Shown: piece by piece, positions 15,777-25,421 of the stretch | How the letters are laid out: each line of letters starts with the position of its first letter | How positions within the stretch are numbered: position 1 is the stretch's first letter | NCBI GenBank assembly: GCA_964403935.1 | Contig: CAYOIB010000002.1 | Coordinates: forward strand, 1-64,000 | Length of the DNA stretch: 64,000 nt | Reading direction: 5' to 3' | Source: SLLG01 sp964403935 | Lineage (GTDB): Bacteria; Verrucomicrobiota; Verrucomicrobiia; Opitutales; Oceanipulchritudinaceae | The notes under the pieces: generated by a model | Seen by the model: only the letters and a program-made list of their open reading frames with translations | What the model was told of the DNA's origin: nothing | Database searches by the model: none | Position numbers and translations under genes: made by a program

Positions 15777-17513
15777 TCAGTTATACATAATCCGGGAGGA
15801 TGAATCAGGGCCCGGGGGATCACCCACGGTCACCGCGACCGCTTCCTCAAGTGTCGTCATTCCAGCGGCCACTTTTTCGAGACTGTCATGGCGCAGGGTC
15901 CGCATCCCGCCGGCCCGAGCATGCTCCCGCAAGGAAGCAAGGCCCACGCCCTCGGCGACAAGAGCCCGCAGCGGCTCATCGATGCATAAAAGTTCAAAGA
16001 TACCGATCCGCCCATGAAACCCACGACCGGCGCAACGCTCACAACCCCGACCACGGCGATAGGCCGTGGAATCCGTCGAGGCCGGATCCAGCCCGGCCAA
16101 TTCCACCAATAAAGACTCGGGCGGGGAAAACGTCTCGGCGCACGCCTCACAGATTTTCCGAACGAGACGCTGGGCCAAGACCCCCCTCAGGGTGTCCGCC
16201 AGCAGAAAGGGCTTCACCCCCATGTCGATCAATCTCGGGATGGCTGAAACAGCATCGTTTGTATGCAGGGTGCTGAAAACCAAGTGCCCGGTGAGCGCGG
16301 CATTGATCGCTACCTCCGCGGTTTCCAAATCCCGAATCTCCCCCACCATGATGATGTTGGGTGCCTGCCGCAGAACGGCCCGCAAAGCCGCACCAAAGGT
16401 CATCCCCACCTCCCGATGGACCTGAACCTGATTGACGCCCTGCAGCCGTTGCTCGACAGGATCTTCCACCGTGATGAGCTTTCGCCCCGGCTGGTTGAGG
16501 TGATGCAGCGCCGTGTACAAGGTGGTGGATTTCCCGGAACCCGTAGGACCCGTCACCAGAAGGATTCCATTTGGAAGCTCGATCATGCGCTGGAAGGCCA
16601 TGCGGTCCTGATCGCTCAGCCCCAACAGGTCGATACCGAGCCTTACCCCCTCCCGCTGAAGAACCCGCATGACGACGGTTTCACCGTGCAGTGAATTTAT
16701 ACTTGATACCCGGAGATCATATTCATTTCCCTGAACTGCCATCCGGATCCTGCCATCCTGCGGCAGCCGCTTTTCCGCAATCGAAATACCCGCCATCAGC
16801 TTCACCCTGGAGACGATGGCGGCCTGCAGCTGGGTGGGTGGCGAGGCCACTTCCTGCAACCGCCCATCGACCCGCAAACGAATGCGGAAGCGCTCCTCCA
16901 TGGGCTCCAGATGGATATCAGAAGCCCTTCGGGCAACAGCCGTCGCCACCAGTTCCCGCACATAATGCTCAATCGGCCCATCCCCGGATTCGCGCGAGGA
17001 TTCGGTCGACGGGAGCTCCGCCGATGGAGAGGTCTCTGACACGCCATCGGCACCCTCCAGTGTTCCAGACGGTTCCCCCATGGCATAGGCCGATCTGATG
17101 GCCACTTCCAAGGCGGTGGGCGAAGCCATCAAAGGCTCAACCAGGAGCCCTGCCCGATGTCCCAACTTATCAAAAGCCTCCTCATCGGATGGATCCGCCA
17201 CCGCCAACTCAAGAACCCCACAGGCCACGCGCAGCGGGAGCCAGCCCCTCTGCATGGCTTGGCCAGCCTCCACGTAAGCAAGAGCTTCAGCGGTCGGAGA
17301 GAGCTCTGTCGCCCTCCCTGTTTCGGCACCGCAACCCCTTTCCAGGGCGGCGACCAAGATCCCCTCATCGACCCTTCCGCTCGCAATCAGCGATAGAAGC
17401 CATCGAAAAGGCACACCCTTTGTTTGGGCTCGCGCAAAACCCGCCAACTCCGACCCGTCATTGGTGGTAAGAATTCCCTGATCAATCAGGATTTGAGAAA
17501 GTGCAGGTGGCAC
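15777..17513 (-). CDS. GspE/PilB-family assembly ATPase with MshEN domain
   Basis: Assembly ATPase of 578 residues from GTG 17513. The N-terminal part (SQILIDQGILTTNDGSEL ... LPLRVACGVLELAVADPSD) is an MshEN/GSPII_E_N-like domain, which in some family members binds cyclic-di-GMP; whether it does so here is unknown. Walker A GPTGSGKST lies near residue 321, followed by ITVEDPVEQ and IIMVGEIRDLETAEVA. The zinc tetracysteine is ICEAC near 453 and CERCAGRG near 489. It heads the minus-strand run gspE-pilT-gspE-gspF, with only 12 bases before pilT. Confidence 0.92.
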   Translation of the reverse strand: MPPALSQILIDQGILTTNDGSELAGFARAQTKGVPFRWLLSLIASGRVDEGILVAALERGCGAETGRATELSPTAEALAYVEAGQAMQRGWLPLRVACGVLELAVADPSDEEAFDKLGHRAGLLVEPLMASPTALEVAIRSAYAMGEPSGTLEGADGVSETSPSAELPSTESSRESGDGPIEHYVRELVATAVARRASDIHLEPMEERFRIRLRVDGRLQEVASPPTQLQAAIVSRVKLMAGISIAEKRLPQDGRIRMAVQGNEYDLRVSSINSLHGETVVMRVLQREGVRLGIDLLGLSDQDRMAFQRMIELPNGILLVTGPTGSGKSTTLYTALHHLNQPGRKLITVEDPVEQRLQGVNQVQVHREVGMTFGAALRAVLRQAPNIIMVGEIRDLETAEVAINAALTGHLVFSTLHTNDAVSAIPRLIDMGVKPFLLADTLRGVLAQRLVRKICEACAETFSPPESLLVELAGLDPASTDSTAYRRGRGCERCAGRGFHGRIGIFELLCIDEPLRALVAEGVGLASLREHARAGGMRTLRHDSLEKVAAGMTTLEEAVAVTVGDPPGPDSSSRIMYN

Positions 17514-17713
17514 GTGCGCGCGAAGGATTAGCCCAGAAACAATTCCAATTGTAAAAGCTAGAGGGTTTCTCGAACCTTCACAATGCCGGAGTTGTAAAAG
17601 GGGGATGAATCACACCTGCCCGCAAAAGAGATGCCTGCGACCGGGTAAGCCGGAGTGCGCGGGTGGCCTCAGACGTTGAGTAAAAGCCTCAAAGAAAGCC
17701 CGTCTCGTCCGAA

Positions 17714-18097
17714 TCAATTCTCCAGAATCTCAACTTCGTACCCGTCTGGATCGGTCAAAAATGCCATCTTGTTTCCACCCGAGGTAAACTTCGTCCGCCA
17801 ATCGCCCGGCCAAATTTCAAACCCTTTATCTTCGAGCTGCCCGCAATATTCGACGATGTCGTCGACCCCGATGCAAATGTGCATCAGATCCTCCGGGAAC
17901 TCGACCTTGTAGCCGGAGCTGTAGCACAGCTCCAGCATCGCCTCGTTTCCGGGCAGTTCCAGATGAACAATCTGATTGCCTGCAGGTGATTTGTCATTCC
18001 TGCGATGGACGCGGTAGCCGCAGGCTTTTGAATACCATTCAATCGATCGCTCCAAGTCGCTGACGCGAATACGGGTGTGCAGAAATTTAATCGCCAT
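17714..18097 (-). CDS. gloA: Lactoylglutathione lyase-like glyoxalase
   Basis: Vicinal-oxygen-chelate enzyme of the glyoxalase I type, probably detoxifying methylglyoxal. It has 127 residues from MAIKFLHTRIRV. Metal-ligand positions are visible: His in FLHTRIRV, Glu in VHLELPGNEAMLEL, His in LMHICIGVDD and the terminal Glu in DGYEVEILEN. RIRVSDLERSIEWYSKACGY and FLTDPDGYEVEI are strongly characteristic of GloA. The frame continues upstream to 18217, but that part overlaps the galE promoter region and start, so the ATG at 18097 is preferred. Confidence 0.85.
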   Translation of the reverse strand: MAIKFLHTRIRVSDLERSIEWYSKACGYRVHRRNDKSPAGNQIVHLELPGNEAMLELCYSSGYKVEFPEDLMHICIGVDDIVEYCGQLEDKGFEIWPGDWRTKFTSGGNKMAFLTDPDGYEVEILEN

Positions 18098-18215
18098 GGC
18101 AGAATACCGTAGGCCCCCGCTGGCAAAGCGCAACCCGTAGATCCTCTCCGTAAGATCACAATTTCCGACAGAATCTACCTCTTGAGACATTGACCACTCG
18201 GACGGAGGCACCACC

Positions 18216-19214
18216 ATGAAAGCTATGAATGTTCTGGTTATCGGAGGAGCGGGTTATATCGGAAGCCACTGCGTGCGCCTGCTCGGAGAGAGCGGACACA
18301 GGGCCGTTGTGCTGGACAATCTGGTCTATGGTCATCGGGCGGCTGTGGCGGCCGATATTCCGTTTTATGAGGGCGACCTCGGAGACCAGAACCTCGTCGA
18401 GACCCTCCTCAAGAACGAGAAAATCGACTTGGTCATGCACTTCGCCGCCTACGCTTACGTCGGTGAATCCGTCACCGATCCACTGAAATACTACGCCAAC
18501 AACCTGGCCGCTCCCATCCAGTTGCTCGCGGCCATGCGTTCCGCAGGAGTCACCCGGTTTGTCTTCAGCTCCACCTGCGCCACCTATGGAATCCCCGAGG
18601 CCATGCCCATCGTCGAGGACATGCCCCAACGGCCGATCAACCCCTACGGGCAGACAAAGCTCGATTTCGAAAATTGCCTGAAAGCCTGTGCCGCCGCTTA
18701 CGGCCTCAGCTTTGCCAGCTTCCGTTACTTCAATGCCTCAGGGGCCGCAGCCGATGGAAGCATTGGCGAGGACCACACGCCTGAATCGCACCTCATCCCC
18801 CTCGCTATCCGGGCCGCTCAGGGACAGATCCCCGAGCTCACCGTCTTTGGCGATGACTACGACACCCCGGATGGAACCTGCTTGCGGGATTACATCCATG
18901 TCGATGACCTCGCCCGCGCCCATATCGCCATCTTCGACAAGCTGGCGGTACCCGGTGCCCGGTATTTTCTCAACCTTGGCACCGGCACCCCGATCAGCGT
19001 CCTCGAAATCATCAAAACCGTCGAAAAGGTCACCGGAAAAACGGTACCCCATTCCATCGGCCCACGCCGCGCCGGCGACCCGCCGGCGCTCTATGCCGAC
19101 AGCTCCAAGGCTCAGGAAGTCCTCGGATGGCACCCCCATTACATGAATATTGAGGATACCATCCGCACGGCGTGGAATTGGCACCGCACCCACCCCGAAG
19201 GCTACCGAAGCTGA
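18216..19214 (+). CDS. galE: UDP-glucose 4-epimerase
   Basis: Interconverts UDP-glucose and UDP-galactose. It has 332 residues: NAD-binding GGAGYIGSH near the N terminus, catalytic Ser/Thr in FSSTCATYG, the YxxxK pair in NPYGQTKLDFE, and the GalE-type segment FRYFNASGA followed by LIPLAIRAA and CLRDYIHVDDLARAH. CGGAGG lies seven bases before the ATG at 18216; an internal ATG at 18225 is a weaker alternative. It is divergent from the glyoxalase gene. Together with the phosphoglucomutase and UTP-glucose-1-phosphate uridylyltransferase at 31785-35272 it completes the route to UDP-galactose. Confidence 0.95.
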   Translation: MKAMNVLVIGGAGYIGSHCVRLLGESGHRAVVLDNLVYGHRAAVAADIPFYEGDLGDQNLVETLLKNEKIDLVMHFAAYAYVGESVTDPLKYYANNLAAPIQLLAAMRSAGVTRFVFSSTCATYGIPEAMPIVEDMPQRPINPYGQTKLDFENCLKACAAAYGLSFASFRYFNASGAAADGSIGEDHTPESHLIPLAIRAAQGQIPELTVFGDDYDTPDGTCLRDYIHVDDLARAHIAIFDKLAVPGARYFLNLGTGTPISVLEIIKTVEKVTGKTVPHSIGPRRAGDPPALYADSSKAQEVLGWHPHYMNIEDTIRTAWNWHRTHPEGYRS

Positions 19215-19259
19215 GGGCACGCCACGCCGACCCAACCGCTGTATTTCGATGCAGCTGCC

Positions 19260-19640
19260 TCAACGGCGCACCGGCGCGGATGACGCCCGCGCAAAAGTCC
19301 GCTTTCGCTGGCTTCCAGAACGCCCTTCTGCCCGCCGGGCTTCTGCCGCGGCGCGTGACTCCAAAAGCTCCAGCACGCGTGCCACCACAACCACACGGCT
19401 CCGTTTTTCCCCCTTGTCCCCCGTCCATTGCTCCTGCTTCAGAAATCCTGAGACGAGGATCGGTGCTCCCTTCTCCAGCAGATCAGCCACCCCGCCAGGA
19501 TTCCAGTACTCCACGGCAAAGAAATCTGTCCGCTCCGCCGAACCCGGCACGGCTATCTTGAAGCGGCAGACCGTTGAGTTTTCAAAGTCTTTGACCTCCG
19601 GCTCCGTGGCCAGACGTCCGCTCAGGTGGATCGCATTCAT
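19260..19640 (-). CDS. Single-stranded DNA-binding protein (OB fold)
   Basis: It has 126 residues from MNAIHLSGRLATEPEVKDFE, with AAAGGA six bases before the ATG, so the longer frame to 19682 is not needed. The SSB fold is recognised from GRLATEPEVK, VCRFKIAV, FFAVEYWNPGGVADLLEKGAPILVSGFL and the basic RSRVVVVARVLELL strand. The C-terminal tail is Arg/Ala-rich (QRKRTFARASSAPVRR) and lacks the acidic DDDIPF-type tip of housekeeping SSBs, so this may be an accessory paralogue. It is convergent with galE, 45 bases away. Confidence 0.8.
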   Translation of the reverse strand: MNAIHLSGRLATEPEVKDFENSTVCRFKIAVPGSAERTDFFAVEYWNPGGVADLLEKGAPILVSGFLKQEQWTGDKGEKRSRVVVVARVLELLESRAAAEARRAEGRSGSQRKRTFARASSAPVRR

Positions 19641-19776
19641 CGTTCGTCCTTTCTCTGGTTTCAATGAGACCGCTTCATGCAAAGCCTCTTTTCACCCCAG
19701 AGACATAAACATTCGTTCACCTATGTCAAGCTGGAGAAACTTAGCGCGCCGGAAACCAATTAAAGCGGCGTCTGCC

Positions 19777-22700
19777 TCACTTGGAGGCTGAAGCATCCGG
19801 GTCATCGAGGATCCGCTCTGCCTCGGGCGAGGCAAAAGTGAGGTAGGCGGCGGGGACAATAAACAGCGTGAGGAAAGTACCCACGAGAAGGCCCCCGATG
19901 ACGGCCACCCCCAAAGGCACCCGGCTTTCCGCCCCGGCACCGAGCGCGAGGGCGATCGGCAGCACCCCGACGACCGTGGAGACAGCCGTCATCAGAATGG
20001 GCCGGAAACGCTTCGCCGCCGCATCCGTCACGGCATCAAACAGATCCAGGCCAGCTCGCCGCCGTTGATTGGCAAACTCCACCAGAAGAATTCCGTTCTT
20101 TGTCACGAGCCCGATCAACATGATCAGGCCGATCTGAGAGAATATATTGAGCGTCTGGTTGAAGGCCCACAGCGCAAACAAACCGCCCACGAGAGCGAGG
20201 GGAACTGTCAGCATGATGACAAACGGATCGCGAAAGCTTTCGAATTGCGCCGCCAGAACGAGGTAGACGAGGACGAGCGCGAAGAGGAACACATAGATCA
20301 GGCTCTGACCTGCCTCTTCAAACTCCCTCGATTCGCCGGTGAGTTCAGTCGTAAATGTTTCGTCCAGCACCCCAGCGCCCACCGCCCGCATCGCCGCGAT
20401 CCCATCGGCAAGGGTGTAGCCGTCGGCAAGGTTGGCTGAGAAGGTGGCTGACGCGAATCGGTTATAGCGGTGAAGAACCGCCGGCGCGGTGGACTCTGTC
20501 ATCGAGACAAGATTATCAAGAGAAACGACCTCGCCGTCCCTTCCCCGGACGGTGAGATTCGCGAGGTCCATCGGCGTGTTGCGGTGGGATCTTTGTAACT
20601 GCCCGATGATCTCGTATTGCTGCCCGCTCCGAAGGAAGTAGCCAAACCGCTGCCCGCTGAGCGCTGCCTGGATCGTCCCGGCGATGTCGGCGACGTCCAC
20701 CCCCATCGCTCGCGCCCGCTCACGATCGATATCGACGACCAGCTCCGGCCGGTTGAAACGCAGGTTCACGTCAACGACACTGAACTCCGGCCGTTCCGAG
20801 GCGGCCTGCATGAAGCTGGGCAAAACGTCCTCAAGCTTGGAGAAATCCGGGTTTTGGATGACGAACCCCACGGGCAGGCCACGACCTCCTGTGCTGATTG
20901 TTGCCGGCTGGCGCACAAAGATTTCTGCACCGGGGATCTCTCTCAGGCGCGCTCCCAGATCACGGGCGATTTCCTGCTGCGACCGGCCTCGCTCATCCGC
21001 TGCGACCAAACGAATGCGACCGAAGGCCGAGTTAACCGTCGCGCTCGCGCTGAAGCCGGGCGATGTCACCGTTATCAACGCGTCCACTTCGGGAAAGCCC
21101 CGGGCGATGACCGCTTCGATTTCCTCCACGATCTCGGTCATGTATTCATAGGTGACACCCTGTGGGCCGGTGACATTGATCACCATTAGCCCGCGATCTT
21201 CCATCGGTGCGAGCTCCTGGGGCAGAAGCGTCCAAAGAAGCCCGATTCCGAGGATACAACCCAGGAAGAGTGGAACAGCCGTCCACCGATGGCGAAGAAA
21301 GCCCGTCAAACTGGCCGCATAGCGTGCGGCCATCCACCGGAAGAAGGGTTCCGTGGCATCATAAAAGCGCCGTTTCCCGGTTCGTCGCTTGAGGATCCGG
21401 GTGCAAAGCATCGGCGTGAGCGTCAGGGCAACGATCGACGAAATGGCCACGGCGCTGGCCAACGTCACCCCGAACTCCGCAAACAGCACGCCGGTCAATC
21501 CCCCGAGAAACAAAATGGGAACGAATACGCACACCAGCGAGAGCGTCGTCGCCACCACCGCCAGAAAGATCTCCCGCACCCCCTCCCGGCCGGCATGAAG
21601 CGGTTCCTCCCCGCTCTCGATCCGGCGATAGATGTTTTCGAGGACGATAATGGCATCGTCGACGACCAGCCCAATCGCCAGAACGAGGCCCAACATCGTC
21701 AGCACGTTGATAGAGAATCCGGCGAGGTAGATGACAAAGAAAGTCCCGATCAGCGCAACCGGGATGGTTATGAGCGGAATGAAAGACGCCCGAAGCTCGC
21801 GCAAGAAGATGAAGATCGTGAGGCAAACCAGAGCCATCGCGAAATAGATGGTCTGCTGCACTTCCCGCACCGACTCCCGGATGTACTCGCTGGTATCAAA
21901 TCCGATACCCAGCTCAATGTCCTCCGGCAGGTCCCGCCGGAGGGTCTCAAGCCGACGATAGAATTCATCCACAATCTCGATCTGATTCGCGCCGGTTTGG
22001 GGACGCAGGACAACGCCAACCATGGGGATCCCATCGCGCTTGAGGAGGGTGCGCTGATTGAGGGCCGCCACTTCGGCGTGCCCGATGTCACGCAAACGCA
22101 CCTGGCGATCGCCAACGCGCTTGAGGACGAGGGCTTCAAAATCTTCCGGCTGATCACCGAGCCGGCTCATGGTTCGGACCGTCAACTCAACTTCATCCCC
22201 CTCAATCTGCCCGGAGGGCAGTTCCACATTGGCCGCCGCCAAGGCCGTGCGGACGTCGGTCGGAGAGAGTCCGTAGGCCGCCAGCCGATGCGGATCCATC
22301 CAGAGGCGCATGGAGTAATCCTTCCGCCCCCAGATATCGGCGCGGGCAACACCCGGAATCGTCTGAAGGCGTGCCGCCAAGAGGTTCCGGGCGATATCCG
22401 TCAGTTCGAGCAAGTCCCGCTGGCTGCTGCCCACATTCAAGAAGACGACCGGATCCTCGTCCCCGTCGGCTTTCTGCACCACCGGAGGATCCGCATCGGG
22501 AGGAAGACGGCGCTGCGCCGAGGCAACGCGATCACGCACATCGTTTGCAGCCCGGTCGAGATCGTCGTTCAGCGCGAATTCAACAAAGATCGTGCTCCGG
22601 CCTTCCCGACTCACCGACGTCAGCGTGCGCACCCCCGCAACGGTGTTAATCTCCTCCTCAAGGGGCTCCGTTATTTGGCTCTCAATGACATAGGCATTCG

Positions 22701-22860
22701 CTCCGGGGTAGTTCGCTGAGACGGTGATCACCGGCCGCTCGGCCACCGGATACTCCCGAACGCCAAGAAACTGGTACCCCGCCACCCCAAAGATCACAAT
22801 GGTGATGGAGAGAACAGTCGTGAAAACGGGACGATAAATGAAGACGGAAGAAGCTCGCAT
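19777..22860 (-). CDS. RND efflux transporter (HAE1/AcrB family)
   Basis: Proton-driven trimeric inner-membrane pump exporting drugs or other amphiphiles. It has 1027 residues, a normal length. The start FIYRPVFTTVLSITIVIFG, the porter-domain block EYPVAERPVITVSANYPGANA, the proton-relay Asp pair in GLVVDDAIIVLENIYRR (D401-D402) and the C-terminal GLVTKNGILLVEFANQRRR are family hallmarks. AcrB-like features, rather than CusA-like metal-pump ones, place it in the HAE1 branch. The adaptor lies 53 bases upstream on the same strand; no TolC-type channel gene is adjacent. Confidence 0.93.
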   Translation of the reverse strand: MRASSVFIYRPVFTTVLSITIVIFGVAGYQFLGVREYPVAERPVITVSANYPGANAYVIESQITEPLEEEINTVAGVRTLTSVSREGRSTIFVEFALNDDLDRAANDVRDRVASAQRRLPPDADPPVVQKADGDEDPVVFLNVGSSQRDLLELTDIARNLLAARLQTIPGVARADIWGRKDYSMRLWMDPHRLAAYGLSPTDVRTALAAANVELPSGQIEGDEVELTVRTMSRLGDQPEDFEALVLKRVGDRQVRLRDIGHAEVAALNQRTLLKRDGIPMVGVVLRPQTGANQIEIVDEFYRRLETLRRDLPEDIELGIGFDTSEYIRESVREVQQTIYFAMALVCLTIFIFLRELRASFIPLITIPVALIGTFFVIYLAGFSINVLTMLGLVLAIGLVVDDAIIVLENIYRRIESGEEPLHAGREGVREIFLAVVATTLSLVCVFVPILFLGGLTGVLFAEFGVTLASAVAISSIVALTLTPMLCTRILKRRTGKRRFYDATEPFFRWMAARYAASLTGFLRHRWTAVPLFLGCILGIGLLWTLLPQELAPMEDRGLMVINVTGPQGVTYEYMTEIVEEIEAVIARGFPEVDALITVTSPGFSASATVNSAFGRIRLVAADERGRSQQEIARDLGARLREIPGAEIFVRQPATISTGGRGLPVGFVIQNPDFSKLEDVLPSFMQAASERPEFSVVDVNLRFNRPELVVDIDRERARAMGVDVADIAGTIQAALSGQRFGYFLRSGQQYEIIGQLQRSHRNTPMDLANLTVRGRDGEVVSLDNLVSMTESTAPAVLHRYNRFASATFSANLADGYTLADGIAAMRAVGAGVLDETFTTELTGESREFEEAGQSLIYVFLFALVLVYLVLAAQFESFRDPFVIMLTVPLALVGGLFALWAFNQTLNIFSQIGLIMLIGLVTKNGILLVEFANQRRRAGLDLFDAVTDAAAKRFRPILMTAVSTVVGVLPIALALGAGAESRVPLGVAVIGGLLVGTFLTLFIVPAAYLTFASPEAERILDDPDASASK

Positions 22861-22913
22861 GGACGTTGGCTTTGACAGAAATCAATCTTGCCGGGTTAGA
22901 GAAACCAGACGGC

Positions 22914-24005
22914 TCAGGGCTCCGGCGTTCCTCCCGCCGCCTGCCGCCGAATGGCCTGCCCCGGCCGGAGGCCCTCAGCCCCTCGAACAACAATTTCCTC
23001 CCCACTCTGCAGGCCGACAACGACCTCCACATACCCCTCCAACCGCGCACCTGTGCGGACAACCCGTTCATGCGCGACATCATTCTCGATCACAAAGACG
23101 CGCGTTTCACTCATGCCCGGAACAAGCGCCGTCGAGGGAACCAATAACGCATCCTCATCTTTCAAGAACACGAGATCAATAGTGGCGAAATTTCCGGGCA
23201 GAAGGCGGGACCCCTCATTCTGGACCACTGCCCGAGCCAGAAGCGTTCGGGTCTGCGGATCCACTTGAGGCTCGATCGCCTGGATCACGCCCATCTGAGG
23301 TGCCTCCAAGGCCCCGACATTCAGCCGAAGGACCATTCCTGGCCGCAGCTCTCCCTGATAGCGTTCCGGCACCGGGAAATCCACTTTCAATTCTGAAATA
23401 TCATTCAGCACAGCCACCACGTCCTGTGGTGTAATGTATTCGCCGGGGCTCACCCGCCGGAGGCCCACAACGCCATTGAACGGAGCCTGCACAGCACGCT
23501 TCGAAATCCGGGTCTGCAAAAGCTCTGCCTGCGCCTGCAGGACATTCAGCTGGCTGCGCGCCTCATCGTAGTCGCGCTGAGACGTGGCTCCCCGCTCCCG
23601 CAGATCATGGAGCCGCTCCTCATTGCGCTTCGCCAGATCCAGTTCGGCCTGAATTGCCCGCAGCTCCGCCCGCAACTCCCGATCATCAAGTCTCATCAAG
23701 ACGGTCCCGGCCTCGACCAGGGTCCCTTCGTCAAATCGGACTTCCTCAATGACGCCGCTCACTTCGCTGCGCACTTCGATACCTTCCCGAGGCAACAGCG
23801 TGCCATGCAGCCGAACGCTCCGTTCAAAGGGTTGGGGAACGACGACCTCTGTTCGAACAAACATCACGGCCCCACCCCCCAAAGGTGCGCCTCTTTCCAG
23901 GCCCGATCCGGTGGCCTCCTCTGCAGGGTCTGAATTGAGCCAGAAAATCAGCCCGGCAACAGAGACAATGAGGAGAACGATAAGAACAGATTTAAAACGA
24001 CGCAC
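22914..24005 (-). CDS. RND periplasmic adaptor (membrane fusion protein)
   Basis: Bridges the RND pump to an outer-membrane channel. It has 363 residues from GTG 24005. An N-terminal membrane anchor (VLIVLLIVSVAGLIFWL) comes first, then the lipoyl/barrel-sandwich halves (LHGTLLPREGIEVRSEVSGVI, APFNGVVGLRRVSPGEYI) on either side of an alpha-hairpin rich in Arg/Glu/Gln (ELRAIQAELDLAKRNEERLHDLRERGAT), and beta-barrel and membrane-proximal domains. The membrane anchor replaces the lipobox seen in AcrA. It is co-directional with and 53 bases before the pump gene. Confidence 0.9.
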   Translation of the reverse strand: MRRFKSVLIVLLIVSVAGLIFWLNSDPAEEATGSGLERGAPLGGGAVMFVRTEVVVPQPFERSVRLHGTLLPREGIEVRSEVSGVIEEVRFDEGTLVEAGTVLMRLDDRELRAELRAIQAELDLAKRNEERLHDLRERGATSQRDYDEARSQLNVLQAQAELLQTRISKRAVQAPFNGVVGLRRVSPGEYITPQDVVAVLNDISELKVDFPVPERYQGELRPGMVLRLNVGALEAPQMGVIQAIEPQVDPQTRTLLARAVVQNEGSRLLPGNFATIDLVFLKDEDALLVPSTALVPGMSETRVFVIENDVAHERVVRTGARLEGYVEVVVGLQSGEEIVVRGAEGLRPGQAIRRQAAGGTPEP

Positions 24006-24052
24006 GGGGATAAAAGCTGGCAGTCATGAGACATTTATCAAGCTAGCTGACA

Positions 24053-24682
24053 CTAGTCATCCCCGACATCCGGCGGTAGCGGACGAAGGAGGCGAAAATG
24101 AACCGTCCGCGACTCCGGATGAATCAGATCGAGCGTCATCCAGATTTGATTCTGCCTGATGGATTGCGAGCGGCTGCGCTCCACCCATCCGTGCAGGCGT
24201 GCTAACAGCCGCATCTCGGATTCATCCACCACGACGTAGGCAGACCGCTGCGTGCGGCCATCACCACTGGCCACCACCGAACCGATCAACCCCTGGGCCA
24301 CACGGTGGTGAAAGGCGGCTTCCTCCGGCTCATCGACCGCCTCATAGACAGCCCGCAGAAGCATGTGTCCCTCGGCAAAGACCGGGCTCAATTCGACCAT
24401 CTCGACACCCACCCGGCTCGCCTCGCTCCATGCCTCCAGCCGAAAGAACAAATCTGCCTGAGCCTTCAACTGCGCAAGGCGGTTTGGATGATAAGGACGC
24501 GTCAGCGCGTAAGCCTCCCGCAGCGCACTGTAATCAATCTCGGTTTTTCCCTGCATGAGCTTCTCCACCTCAAGGAGATAGATGCGCTCCGCCTCTTCTT
24601 GGCTCATGCCCCAGGCGAAGCCTGCACCCACAAGCCAGAGCCCCAACAAGAGTCCGATCCGTCGTGCGAGAAAACCCATCAT
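24053..24682 (-). CDS. DUF4919-like exported protein
   Basis: It has 209 residues with a signal peptide (GLLLGLWLVGAGFAWG). The body has two TPR-like helical pairs (EIDYSALREAYALTRPYHP; LAQLKAQADLFFRLEAWSEA) and a C-terminal segment (RTQRSAYVVVDESEMRLLARLHGW) that recall the DUF4919 family, whose role is unknown to me. It precedes the efflux adaptor by 47 bases on the same strand and follows a lipoprotein, so the three may be cotranscribed. Tandem ATG codons open the frame. The family assignment is from memory and moderate. Confidence 0.5.
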   Translation of the reverse strand: MMGFLARRIGLLLGLWLVGAGFAWGMSQEEAERIYLLEVEKLMQGKTEIDYSALREAYALTRPYHPNRLAQLKAQADLFFRLEAWSEASRVGVEMVELSPVFAEGHMLLRAVYEAVDEPEEAAFHHRVAQGLIGSVVASGDGRTQRSAYVVVDESEMRLLARLHGWVERSRSQSIRQNQIWMTLDLIHPESRTVHFRLLRPLPPDVGDD

Positions 24683-24795
24683 TGTCCGAGCTTGGTCGCT
24701 TTCACTCGCGACGCAAGGACTTCAGAAAATGCCTCGTCGTGGCAGTGAAACAGCAGCCACCGAATCCGTTTTGCCGCCCGCCATTATTCAGGCGT

Positions 24796-25329
24796 TCACC
24801 CTTCCTCCGCGACAGTCAAGGTAACACGTTGCCCCATTCGCGGCAGGCGCATGAAAATGTCCATGGCATCATCCGGCTCCAGCACCAGCCGTCGGATGCT
24901 GTAATCCCACTCCGGCACAAGGACGCCCACAGCGTCCGCCGGCCCACAACGAATGCGTAACTGCATTCGGTCTTCAGACACATTGCCTACCCGGAAGTGT
25001 ACAAAAAACTCCTCGTCTGTTTCCTCGACGATGTCCGCCCGGGGGACGGCCACGCCGCGAAGTAATACCAGGTTCACCTTCCGATTCTTGCTTGATGGAA
25101 AGACGGGGGTGCCCGTCGCCAGCTTGGTCGGCCCAATGAGCTCCACCGATGAGGCCGTCCAAGTCTCCAGAAGCTTCCCATGCTCAATAACGAAGGTCTC
25201 GGGCACGGAAGCCTCCGCCGGCACCGCATTAGCTTTCGCAGTCGACGGAGGATGGGGAGTTGCACAACCTACCAGGATCAAGACAAGCAGGACAAAGAGC
25301 CCGGGTGGGAAGCGTTCAGGGGTGATCAT
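24796..25329 (-). CDS. Lipoprotein, unknown function
   Basis: It has 177 residues. The signal peptide ends in a lipobox LILVGCATP, with the lipidated Cys at about residue 22. The mature part is mostly beta-strand-like (FVIEHGKLLETWTASSVELIG, FFVHFRVGNVSEDRMQLRIRC) and may be an Ig-like fold. I recognise no family. It sits between the cbb3 operon and the DUF4919-like gene, all on one strand. Confidence 0.6.
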   Translation of the reverse strand: MITPERFPPGLFVLLVLILVGCATPHPPSTAKANAVPAEASVPETFVIEHGKLLETWTASSVELIGPTKLATGTPVFPSSKNRKVNLVLLRGVAVPRADIVEETDEEFFVHFRVGNVSEDRMQLRIRCGPADAVGVLVPEWDYSIRRLVLEPDDAMDIFMRLPRMGQRVTLTVAEEG

Positions 25330-25421
25330 ACAGGCGGGGTGAAACTAAGGTTATCACCCCAAAGATCTGTATAAATTATTTACCTGCCAAACCAATTCCT
25401 GTCCAGGGGCAGGATTTACGG

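Noticed and set aside
21289..22719. Plus-strand open frame of 476 codons
   Set aside because: Antisense to the RND pump; a product of GC-rich codon use. The Arg/His/Gln/Pro-rich translation is not protein-like.
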